Part shown: positions 50,032-61,216 of the stretch, one piece after another
Layout of the letters: every line of letters starts with the position of its first letter
How positions within the stretch are numbered: the first letter of the stretch is position 1
Assembly: GCA_030068075.1 (NCBI GenBank)
Contig: CM057841.1
Coordinates: 5,961,565-6,025,564 of the forward strand
DNA from: Paguma larvata
Lineage: Eukaryota > Chordata > Mammalia > Carnivora > Viverridae
Length of the DNA: 64,000 nucleotides
Reading direction: 5' to 3'
Position numbers and translations under genes: made by a program
The notes under the pieces: generated by a model
Databases searched by the model: none
The model's input: the letters and a program-made list of their open reading frames with translations, nothing else
What the model was told of the DNA's origin: nothing

Positions 50032-50829
50032 CTGACTCTGGGCGGAGCGGACACCCAGGCCGGCGGTCCCAGTCCCGGCCCCGGCGCGGGGCAGCTCGGG
50101 TGGCATCGGCGAGCCGCGAACCTTCGTCTCGGCTGTGAAGACTACTCTTTTCACGCCTACTCCGTTCTGTCACCTGGGTCTCAACCCTGCGCTACAGATC
50201 CCCAAGAACTACAAGAACGCTGGCTGGGGGCAAGGAGCCGGAACTCCCGCCCCACGCGATGCGCACGCACGGTTATGCCTCGTCCTGCTCCGTCATTGGC
50301 TCCTCTTGACGCACGGTCTTCTGGGTAATGTGGTCCTAGAGCTAGGGAGGTGGCGGAAGAGCGCGTTCTCTACCCTGACCCACCAGGGCTTTGGCGGCGC
50401 AGCGCTGCGACGGAAGCTGGAATGGTACTTCTGCCTCAACGGAGGAAGAGGCTTCGCCCCTTGTCAGAGGCGGAAGAAAAACATTGTTTCAGACTCCATC
50501 AAGTCAGCCTGCTTGCAGAGGTTAAAAATCTAATGTGAGATGCTCCCAGATCTACTTAACATTAATGACCTTATCATCCCATAATCATTTAGTCATAAAA
50601 TGAGTCCTTGTATAGCTGGAAACGTTATATTATTGCTCTTCAAATGCTGTGGTCTGAAGCGCTATTCACTGTTGTGTTTCATTATGTTTGGTCAGAAAGA
50701 CTAGAAAGACTACGTAGAGGGTCGTGACAGAGAAGAATTATACCAGTTGTGTCCCCAACTAGATCTCCTGGATGTGGAGCCTCGTTATTTACGTCTTTGG
50801 TGAAGAGAACACATGAAGTGAGAGCTATG

Positions 50830-51190
50830 TTAGTCTGCTGGGGCGGCCACAACAAAATGCCACAGACCGGGTGGCTTCAACAACAGAATGTATTTCTCAC
50901 ACTTCTGGACGCTAGGAGTGTGAGATGAAGGTTTGAGCAGGTTTGGTGATCGCTGATCTCCCTCTTGGCTTGTGGATGGCCACCTTCTTGCTATGTCCTC
51001 ATAAGGGAACATAGTCTTGGTGTCCATTCCTCTTATAAGAAAGCAGTTCTTTTTTTTTTTTTTTTAATATAAGAAACCAGTTCTAATGGGGTAGACCCCA
51101 CCCTATGACCTCATTTAACCTTAACTACCTCTTTTAAAGCCCTAGCTCATAATAAAGTCACTTGGGGGTTAGGGATGCAACGTGAGAAGT
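50830..51190 (-). mobile_element. MaLR (MLT1-type) LTR, antisense
   Basis: GCCACAGACCGGGTGGCTTC, TATTTCTCACACTTCTGGA, ACCCCACCCTATGACCTCAT and CACTTGGGGGTTAGGGATGC follow the antisense MLT1 order. It contains a poly(T) insertion at 51051-51067. Confidence 0.85.
51034..51084 (-). repeat. Poly(A)-only insertion (as poly-T) with 17-bp duplication
   Basis: TATAAGAAAGCAGTTCT (51034-51050) and TATAAGAAACCAGTTCT (51068-51084) flank a run of about 15 T plus AA. The second copy is what the MLT1 sequence needs, so the insert is only a tail. Confidence 0.7.
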
Positions 51191-51420
51191 ATTATGCTAA
51201 TAAATGTTAGTGGTAATAAAAGGCAAATGACTTACTAGAGTTGGGTGATAAACAGGCAAAGAGCATCTAAGGATTTGAAAGTATCCTCCAGGAGTCAAAG
51301 GCAAATGATAATTTCTAAAAGTGACCTTTATAAAACATAATTTCCAAAGGCCACCCGCTAAATACTATAAATGTATTACTTCTAAGTAAGAACCATTGAA
51401 AACGACAGAAAAAGCTTTCT

Positions 51421-51635
51421 CTTTTTTTATGTTTATTATTTTTGAGAGAGAGAGAGTGTGAGTGGAGAAGGAGCAGAGAGAGAGAGAGAGGGAGGAAGAC
51501 ACAGAATCTGAAGCAGGCTCCAGGCTCTGAGCTGTCAGCACAGAGCCTGATGCAGGGCTTGAACCCACGAACCGTGAGATCATGACCTGAGCTGAAGTCG
51601 GACACTTACCCGACTGAGCCACCCAGGCGCCCCAC
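51421..51635 (-). mobile_element. Carnivore SINE, antisense
   Basis: Right end GAGCCACCCAGGCGCCCC. GA-rich body at 51443-51500. Confidence 0.94.
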
Positions 51636-51737
51636 AATGCAAACAAAATCTTAAAGGTTTTATTTCCAAATATCTCCCTTTTACAAGACAAACCTAATTG
51701 CAAGACAGTATTATAATATATGGATCCATTAATTGGT

Positions 51738-51940
51738 CTTTTTTTTTTTGAGAGGGAGAGAGGGAGAGAGAGAGAGCAAACAAGCAGGGGAAGGACAGAG
51801 GGAGACACAGAATCCGAAGCAGGCTCCAGGCTCTGAGCTGTCAGCGCAGAGCCTGATACAGGGCCACAGTCCACCAACTGCAAGATCATGACTTGAGCCA
51901 AAGTCCGACATTTAACCAATTGAGCGACCCAGGTGCCTCT
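51738..51940 (-). mobile_element. Carnivore SINE, antisense
   Basis: GAGAGGGAGAGAGGGAGAGA near the left, GAGCGACCCAGGTGCCTC at the right. AATTGGTC before it and AACTGGTC after it suggest the duplication. Confidence 0.92.
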
Positions 51941-52289
51941 AACTGGTCATTTTTCTCTAGAGTCTAATGAATATCGTGGCCAAGCAGTGTTCCAAAAACT
52001 GATTGTCCAATTTTGGACAATAAACCTGGAGGGCTGCATGTGGGAATCAAATTGTCATTTCCCGTTTTCCAATTAGGACACATCTGGTTTTATTCAAAGA
52101 TACCGAAAGCTGCAGCAACAAACAAACCAAATGAAACCCAGAATGCCTCTGTGAGCATTGGTTTCTCCCCAAAACTCAGGGCTTTATCAAACAGCTTCCT
52201 CATCAGCATTTTTTCCCTATTTTATACAAATTCCTTAACATTCAATCAAATGGGATCTCTCCCAAGCTGATGGGGCTCCAGGGGGCCCT

Positions 52290-52625
52290 CCAATAAACTA
52301 CTTCCAGTAAATAGCCAAGGGGAAACTAAATTTCATGGAAAGCCTTGCCAAATTCTGGTAGGTACTGGGGTTACACTTTCTACTTTAATTCTCACTCTTA
52401 TAGGCCAACAACATCTCTAGGAGTGAAAGGGTTTCCATAGAGGGAATGTCTCATAAAATTAAGAGAAAATTTCTCTCCCAATCAGTACAACTGACTAGGG
52501 TCTTTCAATGAAAAACATTCCTTTTTCCTGTATGATACAGTTCCAATCAATCTTTTTGGCAGAGCTCTTTCTAAGTTAAAAGGGCTAATCTGTTGCGTTC
52601 AGTGGAGATCTCACCTTAGTTTCCT
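52290..52625 (+). pseudogene. ERV protease-like remnant
   Basis: In broken frames the region shows the hallmarks of a retroviral aspartic protease. The active-site triplet that should start with Asp reads Gly-Thr-Gly near 52365, followed by stops. It sits directly upstream of the pol remnants, as expected. It cannot cleave a polyprotein. The call rests on order and weak similarity. Confidence 0.55.
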
Positions 52626-52792
52626 GATTGACATAAACCCATATTCTTTATAATTTGTCCTTGATATAGAAGATGAAAAATTTCAACAATAGTTTTCTAA
52701 TTTAATCAAGGTGTTCAAAAATCTGTGGACTACTTCCAATACCGACTAAAGAGAATAAAAAGTGTAAAGCCTATAAGAATTCAGATAGATGT

Positions 52793-52983
52793 GGGGCGCC
52801 TGGGTGGCTCAGTGGGTTGAGTGTCCAACTTCAGCCCAGGTCATAATCTCACAGTTTCTGAATTCAAGCCCCACATCAGGCTTTTCGCTGTCAGTGCGGA
52901 GCCCACTTCAGATCCTCTGTCCGCCACCCCATGCCCCTTCCTCTCTCTCTCTCTCTTAAAAATAAATCAACATTAAAAAAATC
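52793..52983 (+). mobile_element. Carnivore SINE, sense, in the ERV
   Basis: Head GGGGCGCCTGGGTGGCTCAG. Inserted between the protease and RNase H remnants. Confidence 0.94.
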
Positions 52984-53473
52984 CTCATAACTCTGAATTA
53001 ATTTCTCTGCACGCAGACTAATCTTCTGCTTTCACCACCTAACTTAACACTGCAATCTTATTAATCCTGCCATGTCACTACCCCTGATGAAGGTGAGCCC
53101 CATGACTGTGGGGTAATAATGTCCCATTTCATACACCACATCCTGATTTGAGACATCACACTAGTTAATTCTGACCTATTTTTGTGTGTTGGTGGGTCAT
53201 ACTACAAAAACGAAAAGGGTAATTTCCAAGTTGGTTATGCTGTTACCACCTAATATGAAGTACTTAAGAAGAGAAATCTCCTACAGGCTAAATAAGTCCA
53301 ACAAGCAGAGCCCTATGCCCTTATCAGAGCATGCCAGTTATCAAAAGGCCAAATTACTAATATTTATATTGATAGCCAATATGCCTTAAGGGTCATCCAT
53401 AATTTTGGAATGTTATGGAAACGAAGGGTTTTCTTACAACCACTAGGACCCCAATCAAAAATGGACAACATGT

Positions 53474-53693
53474 GGGGCACCCAGGTGGCTCAGTTGGTTA
53501 GGTGTCTAACTCTTGATTTTGGCTCAGGTCATGATCTCACGGTTTGTGGGTTCGAGCCCCACATTGGGCTCTGTGCTGACAGCGATGAGCCTACTTGGGA
53601 TTCGTTCTCTCTCTCTTTCTCTCTCTCTGCCCGTCCCCTACTTGTGTGCACCCTGTGTCTCTCTCTTAAAATAAATAAATAACTTTTTAAAAA
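53474..53693 (+). mobile_element. Carnivore SINE, sense, in ERV RNase H
   Basis: GGGGCACCCAGGTGGCTCAG head. Directly followed by another SINE with only AAAATGGATG between them. Confidence 0.94.
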
Positions 53694-53699
53694 ATGGAT

Positions 53700-53863
53700 G
53701 GGGCGCCTGGTGGCTCAGTCGGTTAAGCATCCAACTTCGCTTCAGGTCATGATCTCTCAGTTTGTGAGTTCGAGCCCCACATCAGGTTCTGTGCTGACAG
53801 CTCAGACCCTGGAGCCTACTACTATTCTGTGTCTCCCTCTCTCTCTGCCCCTCCTCCGCTCAT

Positions 53864-53898
<35 letters not shown>

Positions 53899-53932
53899 AA
53901 TGAACATTTTAAACATTTTTAAAAAAGGACAT
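53700..53932 (+). mobile_element. Carnivore SINE, sense, in ERV RNase H
   Basis: GGGGCGCCTGGTGGCTCAGT head. (CT)n run at 53866-53894. ATGGA(CA/TG) repeats around it suggest insertion into the duplication of the previous SINE. Confidence 0.94.
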
Positions 53933-54269
53933 GTAAATGACATTCTTGCTGCTATTCTTTTACCTTCTGAAATTGCTGTCATCAAAATTAAGGCTCACAT
54001 TAAACAGACTGCACCTAAGTACCAAGGAAGGGCCCTAGCTGACTGTCATGCAAGGGCAGCAGTAATAAAATCTGTAAAAGCTGCAATTATTCACTTGTGA
54101 ATTAAGACCATTCTCCAACAACAAAAAATGACCTCTTGCTGTCAGATTTTTGCCCTCCTGTTGTTGCTGTGATATGACAACAGTCTGCTCCAAAATCAGA
54201 AAAATTAAGATGGAACAATGGTTGCAAATTCATTAAATAGTCAGGGCCAGGGGAACCCAAGACAGACGG

Positions 54270-55700
54270 TTGGTTCTTCCCAGCTCCATGGCAAATTCGT
54301 TTGTTTGTTTGTTTTTACATTCCTTCATCAGCCATGGTGTACTCGAGAGGATTCAAGGTATAAGTAAACATTGGGGGACAGACTTCTATAAGACTGCAAA
54401 ACCAGTCTACCAACAACATCTAACCTGTCAGGCCCATAATACCGGACAAAACTATTTGTCTCCCCAGAGGCCTCAAACTCCTCCCTCTGCATCCCTTGAT
54501 TACCTGCAGATGGAGTTCACTCAATTGCCACCTAGTACGGGTTATCAACATGTCCTTAGTATAGGTATGTTTTCCAAATGGGTTGAAACCTTCCCCTGTC
54601 ACAAAGCTGATGCCCTCACAGTAGCAAAGAAACTGTTAGAAAATATGTTTCCTACATGGGGTATACCTTCCATAATTTCCAGTGATCGAGACACCAACTT
54701 CACTGGGCAAAACATACAAGCTTTAATGAGTGCCATTCGACCCTCCTGGAGATATCACTGTCCATAAGGAAAGATTGAGAGAACTAATGGGATCCTAAAA
54801 CTTAAATATCTAAGCTTGCTGAAACTCCTGGACTCCCTTGGCCTAAGGTATTGCCTCTGGCTCAGCTGACTATTTGCAGTAAAAACATAAACTCACTGCA
54901 TATGAGATAGTCACCAGTAAACCAGTGTTTATTGGCTTGTCCCACTTTCTGCTGATCCCTTATTATCCTATACTAATATAACCTGTGATTCTAAGTTTTT
55001 AATGTCTTATACTAAAGCCTATCACCAACAGGTTAAAGAATCTTTCCCTGTTCTCAATTCAAATGATCCTGTTAGTCATAGTCTAGAGTCTAGTGACTGG
55101 GTATTTGGAAACATCACAAGAGAAAAACATCTTTATCAACTGACGAATGGATAAAGAAGATGTGGTATATATATACAATGGAATATTATGTGGCAATGAG
55201 AAAGAATGAAACCTGGCCATGTCTAGCAACATGGATGGAACTGCAGAGTATTTTGCTAAGTGAAATAAGTCACAGAAAGACAGATACCATATGTTTCCAC
55301 GCATAGGTGGATTTTGAGAGACTTAACAGAAAGCCATGGAGGAGGGGAAGAGGGGAAAAGAAAAAAGACACAGAGAGGGAGAGAGACAAAACATAAGAGA
55401 CTCTCAAAGACAAAGAACAAACTGAGGGGTGAGAGGGGTGTGGGAGGGGGGAGAGTTGGTGACGGGCATTGAGGAGGGCACTTGTTGAGATGAGTACTGG
55501 GTGTTGTATGGAAACCAATTTGACAATAAATTAAAAAACAAAAAAACAAAAAACAAACAAACAAAAACATCTTTAGAGACCCATTGCAAAGGACCTTTTC
55601 AAGTGCTCCTGACCACCAACACTAATGCAAAACTAGACGGCATTGAGCCTTAGATACACATCTCACAGCTAAAGTCACCAGCTGACATCTGGTCCTATAC
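54270..55700 (+). pseudogene. ERV integrase remnant, split by an L1
   Basis: The 165-codon ORF at 54270-54767 covers the integrase core. The N-terminal zinc-binding part is reduced to a few residues near 54400. Of the D,D,E triad the first Asp position reads Glu (about 54513), the second Asp is present (in SDRD, about 54688), and the Glu lies after a stop and a small deletion near 54778. The C-terminal part continues to 55135 and, after the L1 at 55136-55562, to about 55670. Integrase would join viral DNA to the host. This one is dead. Confidence 0.82.
55136..55562 (+). mobile_element. 5'-truncated L1 in the ERV integrase
   Basis: Starts in the last ORF2 part (GACGAATGGATAAAGAAGAT) and ends GTTGTATGGAAACCAATTTG plus an A/C-rich tail. 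AAAAACATCTTTA at 55123-55135 and 55563-55575 is a perfect 13-bp target duplication. Confidence 0.94.
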
Positions 55701-56320
55701 GGATGCTACAGACCTCCAAATAAAATCAACAAATAAGAGAAGCAGCTGATATTGAGGCAGACTGCTTCCCGCCAAGATTTTGGATCAAGACTTCATACTT
55801 TAAGCATGAAATCTTTTCTTGTTCATTTTCTTTCCTTTACTCTGGGATTGACCTGGAAAGATTACACCTTTATCAGTATCTCCCAGGCCACTGCTAAGCA
55901 GGGGGGTGGGTGGGGTGGTTACCTTTCAGGCTGCTGGATTTGTCATCAAAGATCCCAAACTCCGCATGAGACTAGAGACCCTCTAGTTCCCCCTATGACA
56001 AATTACTCTTCTATTCCCAATGTAAATGCAAACTACAATCAACACCCCTCTGTCCCTACTGCCCCTGCAGAAGTCTTTTACTAAATTCCACTTCTGTGGC
56101 CAGAACAACTTGTGCCTTGTTTTTAACCTTCCTTCAATTATAACTGTATATACCAAATTAGGCACAAATACTTGACATAAATCTTAGTACATTCATATCC
56201 TCACCTTCCCTTGATTATCTTCAGATCTGCCCCTTCTCACCAGCAGTAAACATCTTTGCAAGGTATTTAGAATGACTCATTCTTTTAGGCTAGGAGATTT
56301 TCTTCCCAAATGGCTCCTGG

Positions 56321-56542
56321 GGCACCTGGGTGGTTCAGACAGTTAAGCATCCGACTCCTGAATTCGGCTCAGGTCATGATCTCACAGTTCATGGGTTTGA
56401 GCCCCACATCAGGCTCTGCTCTAGCAGCATGGAGCCTGCTTGGGATTCTCTCTCTCTCTCTGCCCCTTCTCTGCTCACATTCTCTCCCTCTCTCTCTCTC
56501 TGTCAAAATAAATAAATAAATAAATGTAAAAAACAAAAACCT
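56321..56542 (+). mobile_element. Carnivore SINE, sense, in ERV env
   Basis: AAATGGCTCCTGG at 56308-56320 and 56543-56555 is a perfect 13-bp target duplication. The tail is (AAAT)n. Confidence 0.95.
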
Positions 56543-56610
56543 AAATGGCTCCTGGCTTAAATGGGTAGACACAGCAATTCCCACAAATGAATCCATGAAC
56601 AGCACCACTT

Positions 56611-56773
56611 AGGGTTTTTTTCAAATTTTTATTTAAATTCTAGTTAGCATACAGTACAATATTGGTTTCAGGAGAATTAAGTGATCACTTACATACAACA
56701 CCCAGTGCTCATTATAACAAATACACTCCTAAATACCCATCACCCATCTAGCCCAACTCCCACCCAATGCAAT
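56611..56773 (-). mobile_element. L1 3' end, antisense, in ERV env
   Basis: TTCTAGTTAGCATACAGTAC, ATTGGTTTCAGGAGAATTAA and ACACCCAGTGCTCATTATAA are the reverse complement of a carnivore L1 3' UTR. ACCACTT at 56604-56610 and 56774-56780 may be the duplication. Confidence 0.8.
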
Positions 56774-57195
56774 ACCACTTTCATTTTCTCATTGGAGAAC
56801 AGTTTGTGTGCCGACAGGGTTTGTCTTTCCCTGTGGATGCTGTCATTCTCCTTGGGCCTGTGAATGCCTGGATAGCTGGCACACAGTTGGGCAATGCCTC
56901 TTATGCTATCTAACTGTGCCCCTAACTTTTCACAAGCAAACTAAGGCATCTTATTGATCAACTCCCTTGGGTTTACATCGTCAAGACAGACCTACCAGGA
57001 GGCATTCATAACTCAGGATTTGCTTCATTTGGCATGGCCATACTTCCCTGGCTAGGAGAAAATGTAAAGGCAAATGTGATCAGAAAGCCCTCCTTAACTC
57101 TGGAAGACATTACAGAATTTGTGCTAAGACAATAGCTTCCAAAAAAGATCTTTGGACTCTCTGACCAAAGTTGTTCTTAATAATAAAAGAGCTCT

Positions 57196-57218
57196 GGGGT
57201 GCCTGGGTGACTCAGTTG
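57196..57218 (+). mobile_element. 23-bp SINE head fragment in ERV env
   Basis: GGGGTGCCTGGGTGACTCAG and nothing after it. Either a SINE mostly deleted or a truncated insertion lacking its tail. Confidence 0.6.
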
Positions 57219-57479
57219 AAACTCAATTAGCTAACATCACAGAACAAGCCATTTGGTGGCTTCAAAGGTGATTCCTTCAACAAGGCCTTCTTCCAACTTA
57301 TTTTGGTTGGTTTGGTGTTAGGGACCATGGCTCCAAAGTGCACTCCAAACATTGGGAATTATCCTGCTTATAATAATATCTGTGATAAGTTGTATTCTCT
57401 CAAAATTATGCCTTCACTGCAGTTCACAAGGAATCTCTGTCCTCTATCTAGGTTTGCAGGATCCCTTGGGGAGCCGCAT

Positions 57480-58170
57480 TGAATTCTCTGGTCAGGATGG
57501 AGAAAGACTTTGCAACGGTCTCCGTCAGCCCCGACTGCATTACCCAGAAGACCATGCCTGGAGTTGAGCCAATGGAAGCATTTCCGCGGAAATTCATCGC
57601 TTAGGGTCGGGGACTTCCGGTCTCCTCCCGGTGGTGGCCGTTTTGCTGCTCTAGGTGTGTTCTGATTCTCCAGCGCCAGGATGGGACCAAGGTGATGGAA
57701 CAGGAATAGGCGCTGTCCGCGTGGGAGAGAGGCGGGTCTGCGGCTCGGCTACACCGCCCGGGATGCCCCACTCCGGGGCTGGGACAGGGACCGCCGGCCC
57801 AAGTATCCGTCCGCCGACAGGGTCAGACGGCGGCGGCCACGCCCAGGGACCTGGCTCAGGTAAACGCGGCCCCCGGGCCCTCCCCACCGGTCCCCTCCCA
57901 AACTCTCAAGGTCCCAGTGCCTGTCGCCTGCTCGTGTCCCTGCCGCCCAGGTCCCCGTGTCCGGACCCGGAGGTGCTCGTGGGCGGGGGCCCTGTGTCTG
58001 AGCTCCAGCGTGACAGGTTGCGGGAGCAGGCTGCAGGGGAGAGACTGGCTGGTGCAGGGTTGCCAGAGGGAACAAGGCGGAGGAATCGGGGGTGTGAGGT
58101 CTGCCTTCTGCCCTCGGGGGACAGAGGGTGTGCGGGGACTGGAGTGGCGGGCTGAGGTGTGATACCTACG
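57480..58170 (+). promoter_or_regulatory. CpG-rich KZFP promoter C
   Basis: On the plus strand CATTACCC (57538-57545) and GAGCCAATG (57566-57574) are the promoter block seen in A and B, about 255 bp before the expected start codon. CpG-dense from about 57590. GGACTTCCGG (57611-57620) is a candidate ETS site. ERV envelope remnant ends less than 100 bp upstream of the block. Confidence 0.75.
57827..57859 (+). pseudogene. KZFP copy C: first coding exon part, start codon changed to ACG
   Basis: Eleven codons equivalent to the first exon of copies A and B (reading AAATPRDLAQ after the first codon) end in CAG at 57859, followed by an intact GTAAAC donor. The start position is ACG at 57827-57829 instead of ATG. 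The gene would run to the right; no KRAB or finger exon was seen before 64000. ACG can work as a weak non-AUG start, so loss is likely but not certain. A single read error is an alternative explanation. Confidence 0.7.
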
Positions 58171-58680
58171 TTCTGAGGGCGCTGGGACCCACGGAGGATC
58201 GTGAATAGGAAGACGCAAGTGCAGCCTTCCAAAGCTGCTTAGAGACCTCGTTGGCATGTTCTCAGGGTTGCGGTTCCCTATTAGTCTAAATTCCATTTCC
58301 CCAATCCTTGAGTTTGGAGATCATGGAGAAACCCAAAGCCCAGGGACTGAAATCCATGTCATGTTTTATATATATTACCATTTCTTGCAACCAGTGTAAA
58401 CAGGTGTGGAGGGTTCTATGGGAGATGGTACCAAGATGTGTAAGTGCTCAGGTAAAACTGAGCTGGGGTTGGTCAGGAAACCACCAGCCTTTCTTTTGTG
58501 TTGGTACAAAGAGCCAGAGTGTATAAGTCACAATTGGAATGGCTACCTGAGAAGCTGTGTGTCTATTCCAGAAGTCGTAAGAGATATGGATCAGAGGATG
58601 GGTAAGATATGTCTGAAATATTCTATGCTCTAAGGCTAAGGGCATATTTATGAATTGTACTTAGAACATATGACTTTTTT
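57860..58680 (+). other. Start of intron 1 of KZFP copy C
   Basis: Around 58425-58530, phrases such as ATGGTACCAAG, AACTGAGCTGGGG and GGTCAGGAAACCACCAG match the minus strand of 49060-48950 in copy B, so the homology extends past the exon. ORFs here are GC-rich artefacts. Confidence 0.6.
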
Positions 58681-58699
58681 TTAGCTGAGAATCCTTTTA

Positions 58700-60425
58700 A
58701 AATCATATGAAGTATTAACAAGCTAAGTATGGAAATGCAATAAAAGTGAAAAATTGATGGTATTCCTATAAGAAGCTTTCTCCTATCTAAACACTTAGAG
58801 AAACTATCTTAATGAAATATAAATAAAAATTTGAAAAACAAATACTAAGAAATGTGACAAAAGAATTGAAAGAAGTCTAAAAACTTACAGGAATTGTGAA
58901 AAGCAGACCTAAATAAAAATAGCTATAAGCCATTTTTGATACAGGAAGATTAGATACTATAAATAAAATTACAAAAAGACAATTCACAAACAAAATGCTA
59001 ATATTCCTGAGGTTATTAGGCAAAATTGAGAGCGCAGAAATAAACCTACACTTATCTGATCAATTAATCTATGACGAAGGAGGCAAGAACATAGTGTGGG
59101 GGAAAGACAGTCTCTTCAATCAATGGTATTGAAAATGGACACCTACATGGCAAAAGAATGAAACTGAACCACTTCCTTACACCATACAGAAAAGTAAACT
59201 CAAATTGGATTAAAGACCTAAACAGAAGACCTGAAACCATGAAACTGCTAAAGGAAAACAAGCAGTAATCTTGTGTACATCAACCTCAGCAATATTTTTC
59301 TGAATGTGTCTCCATAGACCAGGGGAAAAAAAGCAAAAATAAATAGGACTAAATCAAACTAAAAAGCTTTTGTATAGCAGAAGAAACAATCAACAAAACC
59401 AAAAAGGCAACCTACTGAATCAGAAAAGATATTTGCTAATGATATATCCAATAAGGGGTTAATATCCAAAATATATAAAGACCTCAACACCAAAAAGCCC
59501 CATACCAATTAAAAACTTCCAGAAGACCTGAACAGTTTTCCAAATAAGACATACAGATGGCAAACAGACACATGAAAAGATGCTCAATATCACTAATCAT
59601 CAAAGAAATAAGAATTAAAACCACAATGAGACATCACCTCACACCAGTCAGAATGGTTAGTATCAAAAAGACAAGACTCAAGTGTTGGCGAGGATATGGA
59701 GAAAAAGGAACCCTCATGCAGTCAGGGGAACGTAAGCTGGTAAAGCTACTCTGGAAAGCAATATGGGGGTTCCTTGAAAAACTAAAAATAGAATGATACA
59801 GTCCAATAGTTCCACTTCTGTACATTTACTGGAAGAAAACAGAAACACTAATTCAAAAAGATCTGTGCATCCCTGTATTTATTGCAGCATTATTTACAAT
59901 AGACAAGATATGAAAGCAACCAATGTCCATTGATAGGAGAATGGATAAAGATGTAGTATACATATACAATGGACTATTACTCAGCCATAAAAAAAAAATG
60001 AAATCTTGCCATTCATGACAACATGTATAGACGTTGAGGGCATTATGCCAAGTGAAATAAGTCAGACAAAAAAGGACAAATACCATATGACTTATGTGTG
60101 GAATCTGAAAAAGAATACAACAAAGGAGAGAAACTGACTCATGGAAAACTAGTGGTTGCCAGGGAGGAAAGGGTAGGTAGATGGGCAAAATAGGTGAAGG
60201 GGACTGATTAGCACAAACTTCTCATTATAAAATAAGGAAGTCAGAGACATGAAAAGTACAGAATAGAGAATACAATCAATAATATTGTGATGACTTTGTA
60301 TGGTGACACATCATTAACTACACTTATGGTGAGCGTTTCATGATATATGTGTCAAATCACTATGCTGTATATCTAAAGCTAATATTACATGTCATCTACA
60401 CTTCAATTAAAAAAATTTAAAATTG
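58700..60425 (+). mobile_element. Old L1 ORF2 C-terminal part and 3' UTR
   Basis: ORF2 end sequence from about 59000 (CAATTAATCTATGACGAAGG) through AGAATGGTTAGTATCAAAA, then a 3' UTR ending ACACTTCAATTAAAAAAATT. Many stops. This would be inside intron 1 of copy C. Confidence 0.85.
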
Positions 60426-60454
60426 AAGAAATGTATTTTAAAGGGTAATAAGTG

Positions 60455-60640
60455 GGGGCGCCTGGGTGGCTCAGTTAGTTAAGTGTCTGACTCTTGATTT
60501 CAGCTCAGGTCATGATCTCACCTCATGGCTGGTAGATTCAAGCCTGGTGTCAGGCTCCGCACTGACAGCACAGAACTTGCTTGGGGTGCCCTTCCCCAAC
60601 TCACTCACTCTCTCAAAATACATAAATAATAAGTGTAACT
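60455..60640 (+). mobile_element. Carnivore SINE, sense
   Basis: Head GGGGCGCCTGGGTGGCTCAG. The CT-rich part is shortened. Confidence 0.93.
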
Positions 60641-60843
60641 TTGAGAAACCTTATGTTTATATCTAGAAACTTATTCTGGAAGGAAAACCAGAATGGGTTA
60701 GTGGTACAGAGTAGGCAGCTTGGAAACACCCCTGACATCTACAAATTGGTAAACTTTTTGAAACATATATGTATTAAATTTGATTATCAATTTGTAGAGA
60801 AAATAGACAATGGAATAAAATATTAAGATGGACTGCAAATGAG

Positions 60844-61069
60844 GGGCGCCTGGGTGGCTCAGTCAGTTAAGCTTCTGACCTTGGCTCAGGTCATGATCTC
60901 ACGGTTTATGAGTTCAAGCCCTGCATTGAGCTCTGTGCTAATAGCTCAGAGCCTGGAGCCTACTTCAGATTCTGTGTCTCCCTCTCTTTCTGAGCCTCCC
61001 TCACTCTCTCTCTCAAAAACAAATAAAAATATTTAAAAATTTTTAAATAAAATTTAAAAAAATGTTGGT
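60844..61069 (+). mobile_element. Carnivore SINE, sense
   Basis: TGGACTGCAAATGAG (60829-60843) and TGGATTGCAAATGAG (61070-61084) flank it. Confidence 0.94.
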
Positions 61070-61216
61070 TGGATTGCAAATGAGAAGAAAAAAAATCTCA
61101 ATTTATATCTCAGGTCAAATAGAAAATTAACTGCACCAAGCCTAACATAAAAACAAAAAGCTAAGATTGTTTAAAAAAATTTTTAAACAAAATTGCACTT
61201 GAAATGTCCAAGTCAT

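Larger units (their letters stand above)
52990..54100 (+). pseudogene. ERV RNase H remnant, split by two SINEs
   Basis: The RT connection/RNase H region of pol is readable in short frames at about 53040-53470 and 53930-54100. The first catalytic Asp position reads Gly (about 53195), and later segments include a short IYIDSQYA stretch near 53360 in one frame. Two SINEs (53474 and 53700) lie in the middle. RNase H normally removes the RNA strand during reverse transcription. This copy cannot. Confidence 0.7.
52280..57440 (+). mobile_element. Class I (gammaretrovirus-like) endogenous retrovirus, fragmentary, no LTRs seen
   Basis: Protease-, RNase H-, integrase- and envelope-like remnants follow one another on the plus strand in retroviral order. 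The reverse transcriptase proper is almost all missing (only a few hundred bases separate protease and RNase H). No gag was confidently found and no LTR pair or primer site was seen. Seven later insertions break it: SINEs at 52793, 53474, 53700, 56321 and 57196, an L1 3' end at 55136, and an antisense L1 3' end near 56611. Stops and lost catalytic residues show it is inert. It lies between KZFP copies B and C and ends next to promoter C. Confidence 0.85.
55790..57440 (+). pseudogene. ERV envelope remnant
   Basis: The ORF from 55806 (to 56084) begins with a hydrophobic signal-like segment and has a CWIC motif, as in the surface subunits of class I retroviral envelopes. The surface part is cut by a SINE (56321) and an antisense L1 end (56611). 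A transmembrane-subunit-like part follows at about 56850-57440, with a hydrophobic span at 57352-57405 (IILLIIISVISCIL). Stops and indels occur throughout. No intact envelope protein, and no syncytin-like long ORF, exists here. Confidence 0.72.

Noticed and set aside
54270..54767. 165-codon integrase-like ORF as a domesticated gene
   Set aside because: The first catalytic Asp is replaced, the frame stops before the last catalytic residue and the zinc-binding end is missing. Nothing suggests conservation as a host gene.
55806..56084. Syncytin-like captured envelope
   Set aside because: Only a short N-terminal piece is open, and the rest is cut by a SINE, an L1 end and stops.
57655..58155. 166-codon plus-strand ORF beginning in promoter C
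   Set aside because: GC-rich, with three other frames also open. It reads across the exon-1 donor and contains no domain.
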